Shown: positions 38,106-47,416, counted from the stretch's first letter. The stretch: DNA of 64,000 nucleotides from Sphingorhabdus sp. YGSMI21 (GCF_002776575.1 NZ_CP022548.1:2867001-2931000); one strand, 5' to 3'. Notes: generated from the letters alone by a model not told the origin. Made by a program: numbers and translations.

Positions 38106-38663
38106 TTGACCGATATTGCCGCACTGACAGATTTGATTAAACCGGAAGCTGACGCTTTGGGCTTTGATCTGGTGCGTGTGCAATTCGTGTCCGGAGCAGA
38201 AGAGCCCACTTTACAGGTGATGGCGGAGCGTCCGGAGACCGGACAGCTCGGCATTGACGACTGCGCCGCCTTGTCGCGCCGGATCTCGGCAAAATTCGAT
38301 GCCCTGGAAGAAGATGGCCGCGACCCGATTGACTATGCCTATCGGCTGGAAATCAGTTCGCCGGGCATTGACCGGCCGTTAACACGCGCAAAAGATTTCG
38401 AAAACTGGGCTGGTCACGAAGCGCGGATCAACCTGGTCGATGCTGTAGCGGGCAAGAAACAGCTGCGCGGACTGCTCGAAGGTATCGAGGGTGATATAAT
38501 AAAGATTGACGATCGTAAGGCGGGAAGTCAGGAGACGCCTCTTACGAATGTCCATAGCGCAAAATTGATTCTGACCGACGCCCTGATCGCTGCGACCGTT
38601 CCGGTTTCAACGGAAGGTGCGGACGAAATCGAAGAACAGACTTTAGAAGAACAGGAAGACTAA
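38106..38663 (+). CDS. rimP: Ribosome maturation factor RimP
   Basis: RimP assists 30S subunit maturation. Its 185 residues include LIKPEADALGFDLVRVQFVSG at the N-terminus and LEISSPGIDRPLTRAKDFENW, the family signature, in the middle. The C-terminal tail is acidic. The start is TTG at 38106 with GAGGACC just upstream. It is the first gene of the operon leading into nusA, two bases before the nusA start. Confidence 0.95.
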   Translation: MTDIAALTDLIKPEADALGFDLVRVQFVSGAEEPTLQVMAERPETGQLGIDDCAALSRRISAKFDALEEDGRDPIDYAYRLEISSPGIDRPLTRAKDFENWAGHEARINLVDAVAGKKQLRGLLEGIEGDIIKIDDRKAGSQETPLTNVHSAKLILTDALIAATVPVSTEGADEIEEQTLEEQED

Positions 38664-38665
38664 TC

Positions 38666-40294
38666 ATGGGCAGTGCTATTTCAGCCAATAAAGCCGAGTT
38701 GCTTGCGATCGCGACCGCCGTTGCGACGGAAAAAATGATCGACAAGGCGATTGTGATCGAGGCGCTGGAGGAGGCTATCCAGAAAGCTGCTCGCGCTCGT
38801 TACGGTGCAGAGAATGACATTCGCGCGAAATTCGACATCAACACCGGCGACCTGCGTTTGTGGCGGGTTGTCGAAGTGGTCGAGGAAGTCGAAGACTATT
38901 TCAAACAGGTCGATATCAAGCAGGCTGAAAAGCTCGAACCCGGTTCCAAGGTCGGCGATTTCATCGTCGATCCTCTGCCGGAAGTCGATCTGGGCCGCAT
39001 TGATGCGCAGTCGGCCAAGCAGGTAATCTTCCAGAAGGTCCGCGATGCTGAACGCGAGCGGCAGTTTGAAGAATTCAAGGACCGCAGCGGAGAGATCATC
39101 ACCGGTGTCGTGAAATCGGTCGAATTCGGACATGTCGTTGTCGACCTGGGTCGCGCCGAAGGCGTGATCCGCCGTGACCAGCAAATCCCGCGCGAAGCCG
39201 CACGAGTTGGCGACCGTGTCCGTTCGCTGATCCTGGACGTGCGCCGCGAAAACCGCGGGCCGCAGATTTTCCTTTCCCGCGCCCATCCGGATTTCATGAA
39301 GCATCTTTTCGCACAGGAAGTGCCGGAAATTTATGACGGCATCATCGAAATAAAGGCCGCTGCCCGCGACCCGGGTTCCCGTGCCAAGATAGGCGTGATC
39401 AGCCACGATAGCTCGATCGATCCGGTCGGCGCCTGTGTCGGCATGAAGGGTAGCCGCGTACAGGCCGTCGTGCAGGAAATGCAGGGCGAGAAAATCGACA
39501 TCATTCCATGGTCGGAAGATATTGCGACCTTCGTGGTCAATGCTTTGCAGCCCGCTACCGTGAGCCGTGTGGTGATTGACGAGGAAGAGGGCCGTATCGA
39601 GGTTGTCGTTCCTGACGATCAGTTGAGCCTGGCAATCGGTCGTCGTGGCCAGAATGTCCGTCTGGCGTCGCAGCTGACCGGCCTCGCCATTGATATCATG
39701 ACCGAAGCGGACTCGAGCGAGAAGCGTCAGGCCGAATTTGCGGCGCGGACCGAGATGTTCCAGGAAGATCTCGATGTCGACGAAACGTTGTCGCAATTGC
39801 TGGTTGCCGAAGGTTTCAGCGAACTCGAAGAAGTTGCCTATGTTGCGCCGGAAGAGATTTCGAGCATCGAAGGCTTTGACGACGAACTGGCTGCCGAATT
39901 GCAGAACCGTGCTCTCGAAGCGCTGGAACGGCGGGAAGCGGCAGCGCGCGAGAAGCGGACCGAACTGGGTGTCGAGGACGCGATTGCCGAATTGCCGCAT
40001 CTGACCGAAGCCATGCTGGTGACGCTGGGTGAGGCGGGCCTCAAAACGCTGGACGATGTTGCCGATCTGGCGACCGACGAGCTTGTTCTGAAGCGCAAAT
40101 CCGAACCGCGCCGCCGCAATGACAACCGCAAGCCCGAGCCCGACGGCGTATTGGCCAAATATGGCCTGACCGAAGAGCAGGGCAACGAAATCATCATGGC
40201 CGCGCGTGCGCACTGGTTCGAGGATGAAGACGAGCCGGCGGCTGCGGCCAGCGAAGAAACCGGGGAGGACGCAGATGCGGAATCTCCCCAATGA
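38666..40294 (+). CDS. nusA: Transcription termination/antitermination factor NusA
   Basis: NusA binds RNA polymerase and nascent RNA and modulates pausing, termination and antitermination. Its 542 residues comprise the N-terminal polymerase-binding domain, an S1 domain around GEIITGVVKSVEFGHVVVDLG, KH domains with AKIGVISHDSSIDPVGACVGMKGSR and LAIGRRGQNVRLAS, and C-terminal helix-hairpin-helix acidic repeats (LLVAEGFSELEEVAYV). The tail is acidic. It sits between rimP and ylxR and overlaps the ylxR start by 20 bases. Confidence 0.97.
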   Translation: MGSAISANKAELLAIATAVATEKMIDKAIVIEALEEAIQKAARARYGAENDIRAKFDINTGDLRLWRVVEVVEEVEDYFKQVDIKQAEKLEPGSKVGDFIVDPLPEVDLGRIDAQSAKQVIFQKVRDAERERQFEEFKDRSGEIITGVVKSVEFGHVVVDLGRAEGVIRRDQQIPREAARVGDRVRSLILDVRRENRGPQIFLSRAHPDFMKHLFAQEVPEIYDGIIEIKAAARDPGSRAKIGVISHDSSIDPVGACVGMKGSRVQAVVQEMQGEKIDIIPWSEDIATFVVNALQPATVSRVVIDEEEGRIEVVVPDDQLSLAIGRRGQNVRLASQLTGLAIDIMTEADSSEKRQAEFAARTEMFQEDLDVDETLSQLLVAEGFSELEEVAYVAPEEISSIEGFDDELAAELQNRALEALERREAAAREKRTELGVEDAIAELPHLTEAMLVTLGEAGLKTLDDVADLATDELVLKRKSEPRRRNDNRKPEPDGVLAKYGLTEEQGNEIIMAARAHWFEDEDEPAAAASEETGEDADAESPQ

Positions 40295-40958
40295 GACGCG
40301 GTCTAAACCTCTAGATCAAGCGCCATATCGTAAATGCATTCTGACTGGGGAAAGCCTTCCCCAGGAGGAGCTGATGCGTCTTGCGATGGGGCCTGACGGG
40401 CAGATTGCCCCCGATGTCCGCGCGAAAGCGCCCGGGCGCGGCGCCTGGATCGGCGTCGATCGCGCCACGCTGGAAACGGCGCAGGCCAAGGGGCAGCTGA
40501 AGGGTGCGCTGGCTCGGGCATTCAAAACCGGCCAACTCGATATTCCCGGGAATCTTGCGGAATTGCTTGAAACGGCGCTCGAGCGCTCCACATTGGACCG
40601 GCTGGGTCTGGAGGCGCGGGGCGGAACGCTGCTCACCGGTTCGGAGAAAATCGAAACCGCCGCGCGTCAGGGCGATCTCAATATGCTGCTCCACGCGGCC
40701 GACGCCGGACGTGACGGTTGCGCCAAACTGGATCAGGCCTGGCGGGTCGGCAGCGACCGGGAAGGCGAAAATGTTCGCGGCCTGATATTGCCGGTGGACC
40801 GGCAGGGGCTTTCTGTGGCATTGGGCCGCCAGAATGTGGTGCATATCGGGATAACCGACAAGCGCGCAGCGGGGCGGGTTTCGCACAGCCTGAAGAGATG
40901 GCTTCACTTTATCGGCTCTGATAAAGTCGATGATGATGCCGAAAAGAAAGTTGCGTAG
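40275..40958 (+). CDS. ylxR: YlxR-L7Ae fusion RNA-binding protein
   Basis: This 227-residue protein fuses two small RNA-binding domains. The N-terminal YlxR (DUF448) part has RKCILTGESLPQEELMRLAMGPDGQIAPD and PGRGAWIGVDR. The C-terminal half, with DRQGLSVALGRQNVVHIGITDKRAAGRV, resembles an L7Ae/YbxF-like domain. This fusion is usual in alphaproteobacteria between nusA and infB. The start at 40275 has GGGGAGGACG upstream and lies within the nusA 3' end. Confidence 0.9.
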   Translation: MRNLPNETRSKPLDQAPYRKCILTGESLPQEELMRLAMGPDGQIAPDVRAKAPGRGAWIGVDRATLETAQAKGQLKGALARAFKTGQLDIPGNLAELLETALERSTLDRLGLEARGGTLLTGSEKIETAARQGDLNMLLHAADAGRDGCAKLDQAWRVGSDREGENVRGLILPVDRQGLSVALGRQNVVHIGITDKRAAGRVSHSLKRWLHFIGSDKVDDDAEKKVA

Positions 40959-41021
40959 TCCGGTCGGAAAAACTGGATAAGATATTGCAGTAATTACTAT
41001 TTTAAGGATTAAGTCTGTTCG

Positions 41022-43586
41022 ATGAGTGAAGATACAAAAGATACGCCAAAACCTGCACGCAAACCCCTGGGGTTGAAGCGTTCGGTTGAGCCTGGCGAAG
41101 TCAAACAGACGTTCAGCCACGGACGCACCAACAAGGTTGTGGTCGAAGTCAAACGCAAGAAGCTGGTCGGCAAGCCCGGCGCACAGGAAGCGGCGAAGGA
41201 AATCGTCAAGGAAACCCCTGCGCCCGCTCCGGTGGCTACTCCCGCGCCGAAGCCTGTCGCGAAGAAGCAGCCCGCCGCGCCGAAAGCGGATGATGGTCTG
41301 ACCCGTCAGGAGAAACAGGCGAAACTGCTACGCGAGGCGGAAGAAGCGCGTCTCGAAGCGATGCAGGAAGCGCGCAAGCGCGATGCTCGCGAGAAGAAAG
41401 AGCAGACGGCGGAAGAGAAGAAGCGCGCGGAAGAAAAGCGCAAGGCCGAAGAAGAGCAGGCGCGCAAGGCTCAGGAAGAGATTGCTGCTGCAGAGAAAGC
41501 CGCAGCTGAAGCGCCTGCCGGAGACACTGCCGAACCTGCTGCTGCGGATACCGGCTCAACCGCGACTCCCGCCGCTGCGGGTGCCGCGCGGCCACCAGCC
41601 CGCAAATTCACGCCAGTGGAAACACCGAAGCGGGCAAAGCCGGAAAAGGAAAAGCAGAAAGCCGGACGCGACGACCGCAACGATCGTCGCCAGTCGGGCA
41701 AGCTCACCGTCAACCGCGCCTTGCGCGGCGAAGATGGTGCTGCGCGGGCGCGTTCGCTCGCAGCACTGAAACGTGCGCGCGAAAAGGAAAAGCGGGCCCA
41801 GCGGTCCGGTCGTCCAAGCGAACCGCGCGAAAAGCAGATCCGCGACGTCATCGTGCCGGAAGCCATCACCGTTCAGGAACTGGCGAAACGTATGGGTGAA
41901 AAAGGCGCGGATCTCGTCAAATCCCTGTTCAACATGGGTTCTATGGTCACCGTCAACCAGACAATCGACCAGGATACCGCAGAATTGCTGGTCGAGGAAT
42001 TCGGCCACAATATCCAGCGCGTTTCCGAAGCCGATGTCGAAATCAACACCCAGGCCGATGTCGATCCGGAAGAAACGCTGAAGCCACGCGCACCGGTTGT
42101 GACGATCATGGGCCATGTCGATCACGGCAAGACCTCGCTGCTCGACGCTTTGCGCGGAACCGACGTGGTTGCCGGCGAGGCCGGTGGCATCACCCAGCAT
42201 ATCGGCGCCTATCAGGTGACGATGAAGAACGGCGACAAGGTCACGTTCCTCGATACGCCGGGCCATGAAGCCTTTACCGAAATGCGGATGCGCGGTGCCA
42301 ATGTCACGGATATCGTGATCCTGGTCGTGGCTGCCGATGACGGCCTGATGCCGCAGACGATCGAGGCGATCAACCACACCAAGGCCGCTGGCGTGCCGAT
42401 GATTGTGGCAATCAACAAGATCGACAAGGAAGGCGCCGACCCGACAACGGTCCGCACCCGTCTGCTCGAACATGAAGTGATCGTGGAAGAAATGTCGGGT
42501 GACGTACTCGACGCGGAAGTTTCAGCGCTCAAGAAAATCGGCCTTGATGAACTGATGGACAAGATCCACGTCCAGGCGGAACTGCTCGAACTCAAGGCGC
42601 GTCCAGACCGTCCGGCCGAAGGTGCGGTGGTCGAAGCGAAGCTGGATATCGGTCGCGGACCGGTTGCTACGGTTTTGATCGAACGCGGCACGTTGAAACG
42701 CGGCGATGTCTTCGTCGTCGGTTCGCAGACCGGTAAGGTCCGGGCGATGATCGATGACAAGGGTAAGCAGGTTAAGGAAGCTGGCCCGTCCACACCGGTT
42801 GAAGTGCTGGGTATCTCCGGCGTTCCATCAGCTGGCGACAAGCTGACCGTGGTCGAAAATGAAGCACGGGCCCGCGAAGTTGCCGCCTATCGCGCGGAGC
42901 AGGAGAAGCTGAAGCGCACCACGCAGGCGCCGACGAGTCTCGAAAATATGTTCTCTGCAGCAGCGAACAGCGCCGTCGAATTCCCGCTATTGGTCAAGGC
43001 CGACGTTCAGGGCTCGACCGAAGCCATCGTGCAGGCGCTGAACAAGATTTCGAATGACGACATCAAGGTGCGCATTTTGCACAGCGGTGTTGGCGCGATC
43101 ACGGAATCGGACGTGACCCTGGCCGGAGCCAGCAAGGCTCCGATCATCGGTTTCAACGTGCGTCCCAATGCCAAGGCGCGTGAAATCGCCAAACGCGACG
43201 GGGTCCGGTTCAAATATTTCGATATCATCTATGATCTGACCGACGATATCCGCGCCGAAATGGCCGGCGAACTCGGCCCGGAGAAGATCGAGAATGTTGT
43301 CGGCCGTGCGGAAGTCAAGGACGTGTTCAAGTCCGGCAAGAAAGACAAGGCAGCCGGCTTGCTGGTTACCGAAGGGTCTTTGCGCAAGGGCCTGTTCGCC
43401 CGTCTTACCCGCGACGATGTCATCGTCAGCGCAACGACCATCGCGTCGCTGCGGCGGTTCAAGGACGATGTCGAGGAAGTCCGCGCCGGCATGGAATGTG
43501 GTGCGGTTCTGGAAGATACCAACGATATCAAGCCAGGCGATATGCTCGAGGTCTTCCAGGTCACGGAGAAAGAACGGGTTCTTTGA
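41022..43586 (+). CDS. infB: Translation initiation factor IF-2
   Basis: IF-2 is the GTPase that brings initiator tRNA to the 30S subunit. Of its 854 residues, the first 340 or so are charged and low-complexity (Lys/Glu/Ala runs), as is usual for alphaproteobacterial IF-2. The GTPase domain has GHVDHGKTS near residue 362, DTPGHEAF and [10 protein letters not shown]-terminal domains follow, with [16 protein letters not shown] and the tRNA-binding end. The N-terminal region keeps [23 protein letters not shown]. It is 63 bases after ylxR in the same operon. Confidence 0.98.
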   Translation: MSEDTKDTPKPARKPLGLKRSVEPGEVKQTFSHGRTNKVVVEVKRKKLVGKPGAQEAAKEIVKETPAPAPVATPAPKPVAKKQPAAPKADDGLTRQEKQAKLLREAEEARLEAMQEARKRDAREKKEQTAEEKKRAEEKRKAEEEQARKAQEEIAAAEKAAAEAPAGDTAEPAAADTGSTATPAAAGAARPPARKFTPVETPKRAKPEKEKQKAGRDDRNDRRQSGKLTVNRALRGEDGAARARSLAALKRAREKEKRAQRSGRPSEPREKQIRDVIVPEAITVQELAKRMGEKGADLVKSLFNMGSMVTVNQTIDQDTAELLVEEFGHNIQRVSEADVEINTQADVDPEETLKPRAPVVTIMGHVDHGKTSLLDALRGTDVVAGEAGGITQHIGAYQVTMKNGDKVTFLDTPGHEAFTEMRMRGANVTDIVILVVAADDGLMPQTIEAINHTKAAGVPMIVAINKIDKEGADPTTVRTRLLEHEVIVEEMSGDVLDAEVSALKKIGLDELMDKIHVQAELLELKARPDRPAEGAVVEAKLDIGRGPVATVLIERGTLKRGDVFVVGSQTGKVRAMIDDKGKQVKEAGPSTPVEVLGISGVPSAGDKLTVVENEARAREVAAYRAEQEKLKRTTQAPTSLENMFSAAANSAVEFPLLVKADVQGSTEAIVQALNKISNDDIKVRILHSGVGAITESDVTLAGASKAPIIGFNVRPNAKAREIAKRDGVRFKYFDIIYDLTDDIRAEMAGELGPEKIENVVGRAEVKDVFKSGKKDKAAGLLVTEGSLRKGLFARLTRDDVIVSATTIASLRRFKDDVEEVRAGMECGAVLEDTNDIKPGDMLEVFQVTEKERVL

Positions 43587-43591
43587 TAATA

Positions 43592-43683
43592 TCGTCATCC
43601 CGGACCTGATCCGGGATCCGGATCGGGCTGTCACGCTATCTGTGCCAGTCGCTCTGGATGCTGAACCCAGTTCAGCATGACGA
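43592..43683. repeat. Mosaic TCGTCATCC-type palindromic repeat
   Basis: The outer ends TCGTCATCC (43592-43600) and GCATGACGA (43675-43683) are inverted relatives. The two inner hairpins differ in sequence: CCCGGACCTGATCCGGG on the left and TGCTGAACCCAGTTCAGCA on the right. The copy looks like two halves from different subfamilies joined together. It lies between infB and rbfA. Confidence 0.7.
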
Positions 43684-43701
43684 ATTTGAGGCTTTATTAT
43701 T

Positions 43702-44103
43702 GTGGCAAAATATAACGACACATCTCCCGAAGGCCGTTCGGTCCGCCTGCTGCGCGTCGGCGAGCAGGTTCGGCATATCCTTTCGGAACTGCTGATGCGC
43801 GGCGAGGTGCATGATGCGGTGCTGACTTCGCATAGCGTCAGCGTCACAGAAGTGCGCATGTCGCCGGACTTGCGCCACGCGACGGTGTTTGTGAAACCGC
43901 TGCTTGGTGCGAACGAGGCGGATGTCCTCAAGGCGCTGAAAACCAACACCGCCTTCTTCCAGAAGGAAGTCGCGAAGCGGGTGAAGATGAAATATGCGGC
44001 CAAGCTGAAATTTCTTGCCGACGAGAGCTTTGATACCGCCGAGCATATCGAGAGCCTGCTGAACAATCCCAAGGTTGCGCAGGATTTGGGCGACACGGAC
44101 TGA
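43702..44103 (+). CDS. rbfA: Ribosome-binding factor A
   Basis: RbfA helps 16S rRNA 5'-end maturation in 30S assembly. It has 133 residues with [26 protein letters not shown], then [20 protein letters not shown] and [24 protein letters not shown]. The KH-like fold of the family is consistent with this. The start is GTG at 43702. It lies just after a palindromic repeat and before another; the gene after it is tdk rather than the usual truB. Confidence 0.96.
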   Translation: MAKYNDTSPEGRSVRLLRVGEQVRHILSELLMRGEVHDAVLTSHSVSVTEVRMSPDLRHATVFVKPLLGANEADVLKALKTNTAFFQKEVAKRVKMKYAAKLKFLADESFDTAEHIESLLNNPKVAQDLGDTD

Positions 44104-44117
44104 GCGATTAACCCTTG

Positions 44118-44177
44118 TCGTCATCCTGAACTTGTTTCAGGACCTTCAGAGATCCTGAAACAAGTTCAGGATGACGA
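44118..44177. repeat. 60-bp perfect palindromic repeat (intergenic copy)
   Basis: Two perfectly complementary 25-base arms at 44118-44142 and 44153-44177 (beginning TCGTCATCCTGAACTTGTTT) surround a ten-base loop. The arms are identical to those of the copy inside truB (46513-46572), while the loop differs. It lies in the 86-base gap between rbfA and tdk. It may also act as a transcription or RNA-processing barrier. Confidence 0.92.
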
Positions 44178-44189
44178 GCGACAGGACAG

Positions 44190-44768
44190 ATGGCCAAACT
44201 CTATTTCTATTATGCGTCGATGAACGCCGGCAAGTCGAGCAATCTGCTGCAGGCGGCGTTCAACTATGGCGAGCGCGGCATGAAGGTCATGCTGTGGACC
44301 GCAGCGATCGACAATCGGGCGAGCTTCGGCGCCATTGCATCCCGGATAGGCCTGCACGCCGATGCGCATCGCTTTGGCGAGGACACGGATCTTTTTTCCG
44401 CGGTTAGCAAAGAACAGGAAGATGGAGATCTGGCCTGCGTGATGATCGACGAGGCGCAGTTTCTGACCGAGGGTCAGGTCTGGCAATGCGCGAGACTGGC
44501 CGACGAACTGGGCGTGCCGGTGCTTTGCTATGGTCTGCGGACGGATTTTCAGGGCAATCTATTCCCGGGATCGGCCAAGCTTCTGGGGCTGGCCGACAGT
44601 CTGGTGGAATTGAAAGCCGTGTGCGAATGCGGGCGCAAGGCGACAATGAACTTGCGGATTGATGATACGGGCAAGGCCATCGCCGCCGGCGCGCAGACGG
44701 AGATCGGCGGCAATGAAAGCTATATCGCGCTGTGCCGGAAACATTTCCGGGAACGGCTCAATGGCTGA
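44190..44768 (+). CDS. tdk: Thymidine kinase
   Basis: This type II thymidine kinase is a salvage enzyme that phosphorylates thymidine with ATP. Its 192 residues include the P-loop FYYASMNAGKSSNLLQAA, the DEAQFLT motif, YGLRTDFQGNLFPGS, and a zinc-type cysteine region (AVCECGRKATMNLR...CRKHF). It lies after a palindromic repeat within the rbfA-truB interval and overlaps the next gene by eight bases. Confidence 0.96.
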   Translation: MAKLYFYYASMNAGKSSNLLQAAFNYGERGMKVMLWTAAIDNRASFGAIASRIGLHADAHRFGEDTDLFSAVSKEQEDGDLACVMIDEAQFLTEGQVWQCARLADELGVPVLCYGLRTDFQGNLFPGSAKLLGLADSLVELKAVCECGRKATMNLRIDDTGKAIAAGAQTEIGGNESYIALCRKHFRERLNG

Positions 44769-45303
44769 ACTATCGGCAACGCTGGAGCAGGAGCCCGTGC
44801 GGCTCGAACCGTTGGTCGAGCACCATCTCGAGCCATTGCGCGTGGCTTGTGTCCAAGATCAGGAGATCTGGGACATCTATCCGGTGTCGATGCTGGACGA
44901 GAATTTCGACAAGGCGATCGAGGCCTTTCACGATACCACCAACTGGGTTCGTTTCGCGGTGATCAACGGTGAGACCGACAAGGTGGTCGGCATGACCAAT
45001 TTTATCAATCCCGACAAGTTCGGTGTGGTGGAGATCGGCGGGACCTATATCGAACCGTCTGTGCGGGGCAGCGGCTTCAACGACGTCATGAAAAAGCTGA
45101 TGATCGATCAGGCTTTTGCCTGCGGCTTCACCCGCATCGAATTCCGCGTCGATACCCGCAACAAACGGTCGATGGCCGCCGTGTTGAAACTCGGCGCGAA
45201 ACATGAGGGAACGTTGCGCAAGAACCGGATTACCTGGACGGGCTATGTAAGGGATACGGCGGTTTTTGGGTTGCTGAAAGAGGAATGGACGGAACGGTCA
45301 TGA
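44761..45303 (+). CDS. GNAT-family N-acetyltransferase
   Basis: This 180-residue acetyltransferase of the RimJ/RimL-like group has LEPLVEHHLEPLRVACVQDQEIW at the start. The acetyl-CoA region is GTYIEPSVRGSGFNDVMKKLMID, followed by FRVDTRNKRSMAAVLKLGAKHEGTLRKNRI, a typical GNAT C-terminal motif. The start at 44761 overlaps the tdk stop by eight bases. The acceptor is unknown; protein N-termini or small molecules are possible. Confidence 0.9.
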   Translation: MAELSATLEQEPVRLEPLVEHHLEPLRVACVQDQEIWDIYPVSMLDENFDKAIEAFHDTTNWVRFAVINGETDKVVGMTNFINPDKFGVVEIGGTYIEPSVRGSGFNDVMKKLMIDQAFACGFTRIEFRVDTRNKRSMAAVLKLGAKHEGTLRKNRITWTGYVRDTAVFGLLKEEWTERS

Positions 45304-46010
45304 CTGGTGACATAAATGGCTGGGCCAGGTCCGCTGAAGCTTGGATTGCCTCTATCGGCGAGGCTGGAGACTGGACCCGTCGCACCCTGCTTGATCAGGT
45401 CATGCTGGAAAGGGTAGCGCGACATAGCGGGACGGCTCTTGATATTGGGTGTGGGGAAGGGCGGTTCGTCCGGATGCTGAAGGAACAGGGCTGGAGCGCG
45501 GTCGGAATTGATCCGGTGGAACGCCTGATTGCCGAGGCCGGGAAGCACGACCCCGATGGAGACTATAAAATAGGTTTCGGCGAAGACCTCGCCTTTGAAG
45601 ACGAGAGTTTTGATCTGGTGGTCAGCTATTTGTCGCTGATCGATATCGAGGATTTTCGCGTCGCGATCAGGGAAATGACCCGCGTGACAAAGCCTGGCGG
45701 TTCGTTGTTGATCGCCAATCTGACCGGATATTTTACCGCGGGCAAATGGGTGCGCGGGCTTGACGGCCAACATAAAAGATTTGTAATTGACAATTACCAT
45801 CAGGAACGCGCGTCCCGGGAACAATGGTTGGGTATCGATATCCTGAACTGGCACCGCCCGTTGAGCGCCTATCTGCAGGAATTTCTGGCGAATGGTTTGA
45901 TCCTGCGCCATTTCGACGAACCCACTCCGCCGGATCAAAACGACCCGAAAAGTGATCGTTACAGCCGCGTTCCGGGCTTCGTCGTCATGGAATGGGAGAA
46001 GCCGGCGTGA
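45300..46010 (+). CDS. Class I SAM-dependent methyltransferase
   Basis: This 236-residue methyltransferase of the UbiE/type-11 kind has the SAM motif GTALDIGCGEGRFVRML, the acidic motif II VGIDPVERLIAEA, the motif IV-like FDLVVSYLSLIDIEDF and TKPGGSLLIANLTG. The ATG at 45300 overlaps the stop of the GNAT gene (ATGA). The C-terminus overlaps the truB start (GTGA). The substrate is unknown. It belongs to the inserted three-gene block between rbfA and truB. Confidence 0.88.
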   Translation: MTGDINGWARSAEAWIASIGEAGDWTRRTLLDQVMLERVARHSGTALDIGCGEGRFVRMLKEQGWSAVGIDPVERLIAEAGKHDPDGDYKIGFGEDLAFEDESFDLVVSYLSLIDIEDFRVAIREMTRVTKPGGSLLIANLTGYFTAGKWVRGLDGQHKRFVIDNYHQERASREQWLGIDILNWHRPLSAYLQEFLANGLILRHFDEPTPPDQNDPKSDRYSRVPGFVVMEWEKPA

Positions 46011-46999
46011 GGCCACATGGCTGGATCATATTGGATAAACCGCTGGAGCTTGGTTCGACGCAAGCGGTCGGGGCGGTTAAGCGGAATTTGCGAGAGGCCG
46101 GCTTGCTCGGGAAAGGCAAGAACAAGCTGAAGGTCGGGCATGGCGGGACGCTGGATCCGCTGGCGACCGGGGTCCTGCCGATTGCGCTGGGCGAAGCGAC
46201 CAAGCTGTGCGGACGGATGCTCGATGCGTCGAAGATTTATGAATTTACAATCGGCTTCGGGACGGAGACCGAGACGCTGGATGTCGAGGGGGCTGTGACG
46301 GAGACTTCTGGCCACCGGCCAACTTTGGCCGAAGTCGAAGCGATATTGCCGCAGTTCAGCGGGGCGATCGAGCAGATACCACCGAAATATTCGGCGCTGA
46401 AGATCGACGGCCAGCGCGCCTATGATCTGGCGCGGGCAGGGGTGGATGTGGAGATGAAGCTGCGGGGGGTGACGATATATGCTCTCGGCATTCGTGGTGT
46501 TGATAGTTCCATTCGTCATCCTGAACTTGTTTCAGGATCTCCGGAGGTCCTGAAACAAGTTCAGGATGACGAGCCACTGACAGAAATCACCCTCACGGCC
46601 AACGTCTCCAAAGGCACCTATATCCGCTCGCTTGCCCGCGACATCGCGCGGGCTCTGGGCACTTTCGGTCATGTCACCATGTTGCGCCGGACCAAGGCCG
46701 GGCCATTCACCCTGAAACAGGCGATTTCGCTGGACAAACTCAACGAAATTGGTAAGGGCGCGGACATTAAAGAATACCTCTTGCCGCTTGAGGCGGGGCT
46801 GGACGACATCCCGGCTTTCGACCTCGACCCTGATCAGGCAAGAATGCTTCGGCAAGGCTTGACGCTGGACGAGCAGGATTTGATCGGGAACCCCGCAGTC
46901 AACGGGCTTTTTCTAGCGACAGAGAATGAAGGTTCTCCGGTCGCTCTGGCAGAGATTGTTGATGGCACCGTCAAGGTGGTCCGCGGGTTCAATATGTAA
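46007..46999 (+). CDS. truB: tRNA pseudouridine(55) synthase TruB, with repeat-derived insertion
   Basis: TruB makes pseudouridine 55 in the tRNA T-loop. The catalytic Asp50 lies in VGHGGTLDPLATGVLPI; KYSALKIDGQRAYDLARAG and SKGTYIRSLARDIA are further family blocks, and the C-terminal domain follows. The start is GTG at 46007 (VRPHGWIILDKP), overlapping the previous stop; ATG at 45992 is the alternative. Residues about 169-189 (RHPELVSGSPEVLKQVQDDE) are encoded by a palindromic repeat and have no counterpart in normal TruB, yet the frame stays open and the remaining domain is intact. The gene is probably functional. Confidence 0.95.
   Translation: MRPHGWIILDKPLELGSTQAVGAVKRNLREAGLLGKGKNKLKVGHGGTLDPLATGVLPIALGEATKLCGRMLDASKIYEFTIGFGTETETLDVEGAVTETSGHRPTLAEVEAILPQFSGAIEQIPPKYSALKIDGQRAYDLARAGVDVEMKLRGVTIYALGIRGVDSSIRHPELVSGSPEVLKQVQDDEPLTEITLTANVSKGTYIRSLARDIARALGTFGHVTMLRRTKAGPFTLKQAISLDKLNEIGKGADIKEYLLPLEAGLDDIPAFDLDPDQARMLRQGLTLDEQDLIGNPAVNGLFLATENEGSPVALAEIVDGTVKVVRGFNM
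46513..46572. repeat. 60-bp perfect palindromic repeat inside truB, in frame
   Basis: The 25-base arms at 46513-46537 and 46548-46572 are perfectly complementary and identical to those of the copy at 44118-44177; the ten-base loops differ. Its length is exactly 20 codons. Of the three forward frames only the one used by truB is open through the element; the other two meet TGA. Confidence 0.95.
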
Positions 47000-47023
47000 A
47001 AGATGTTCGAAGGAATGAAATAA

Positions 47024-47293
47024 ATGACGATTACCGCAGAAAAAAAGCAGGAACTGATCCAGAAATTCGGCCAGACAAAGGGCGATACCGGTTCCCCGGA
47101 AGTTCAGGTTGCTGTGCTCACCGAGCGCATTGTGAACCTGACCGAACATTTCAAAGGTCACCACAAGGATAACCACTCCCGTCGCGGATTGCTGATGATG
47201 GTGAACAAGCGGCGCAGCCTGCTGGACTATCTTCGCAAGAAGGACGTCGAGCGTTACGCCAAGCTGATCAAGGACCTCGGTCTCCGGAAGTAA
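47024..47293 (+). CDS. rpsO: Small ribosomal subunit protein uS15
   Basis: Ribosomal protein S15 binds 16S rRNA early in 30S assembly. It has 89 residues; blocks [56 protein letters not shown] and [13 protein letters not shown] are near-universal. It is 24 bases after truB and followed by a strong terminator, then pnp. Confidence 0.99.
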   Translation: MTITAEKKQELIQKFGQTKGDTGSPEVQVAVLTERIVNLTEHFKGHHKDNHSRRGLLMMVNKRRSLLDYLRKKDVERYAKLIKDLGLRK

Positions 47294-47305
47294 GAGTTTT
47301 GAAAG

Positions 47306-47330
47306 CGGCTCCCAGACGGGGGCCGTTTTT
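47306..47330 (+). terminator. Rho-independent terminator after rpsO
   Basis: An eight-base-pair stem (CGGCTCCC with GGGGGCCG, one G-T pair) with loop AGAC is followed directly by TTTTT. It lies 13 bases past the rpsO stop. Confidence 0.88.
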
Positions 47331-47376
47331 GCATTGGGTATCGCGGCAATAAGGCGGCGATGCCCTTCGAACGGGG

Positions 47377-47416
47377 TATAATGACCCCGAACCGCTGTCC
47401 AGCCGGATTGCTGGAC
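47377..47416 (+). promoter_or_regulatory. Candidate pnp -10 box and leader hairpin
   Basis: A perfect TATAAT is at 47377-47382, without a convincing -35 at the normal distance. A seven-base-pair hairpin, GTCCAGC...GCTGGAC, at 47397-47416 lies in the predicted leader. In enterobacteria the pnp leader folds into an RNase III-cut structure used for autoregulation; whether this hairpin does the same is unknown. Confidence 0.35.

Noticed and set aside
38681..40291. Long minus-strand frame opposite nusA
   Set aside because: It mirrors nusA codons; no signal, motif or start site supports translation.
43592..44177. Palindromes near rbfA considered as ordinary rho-independent terminators
   Set aside because: They lack T-runs on either side and share arm sequences with the in-gene truB copy, so they are better described as repeats, although some effect on transcription is possible.
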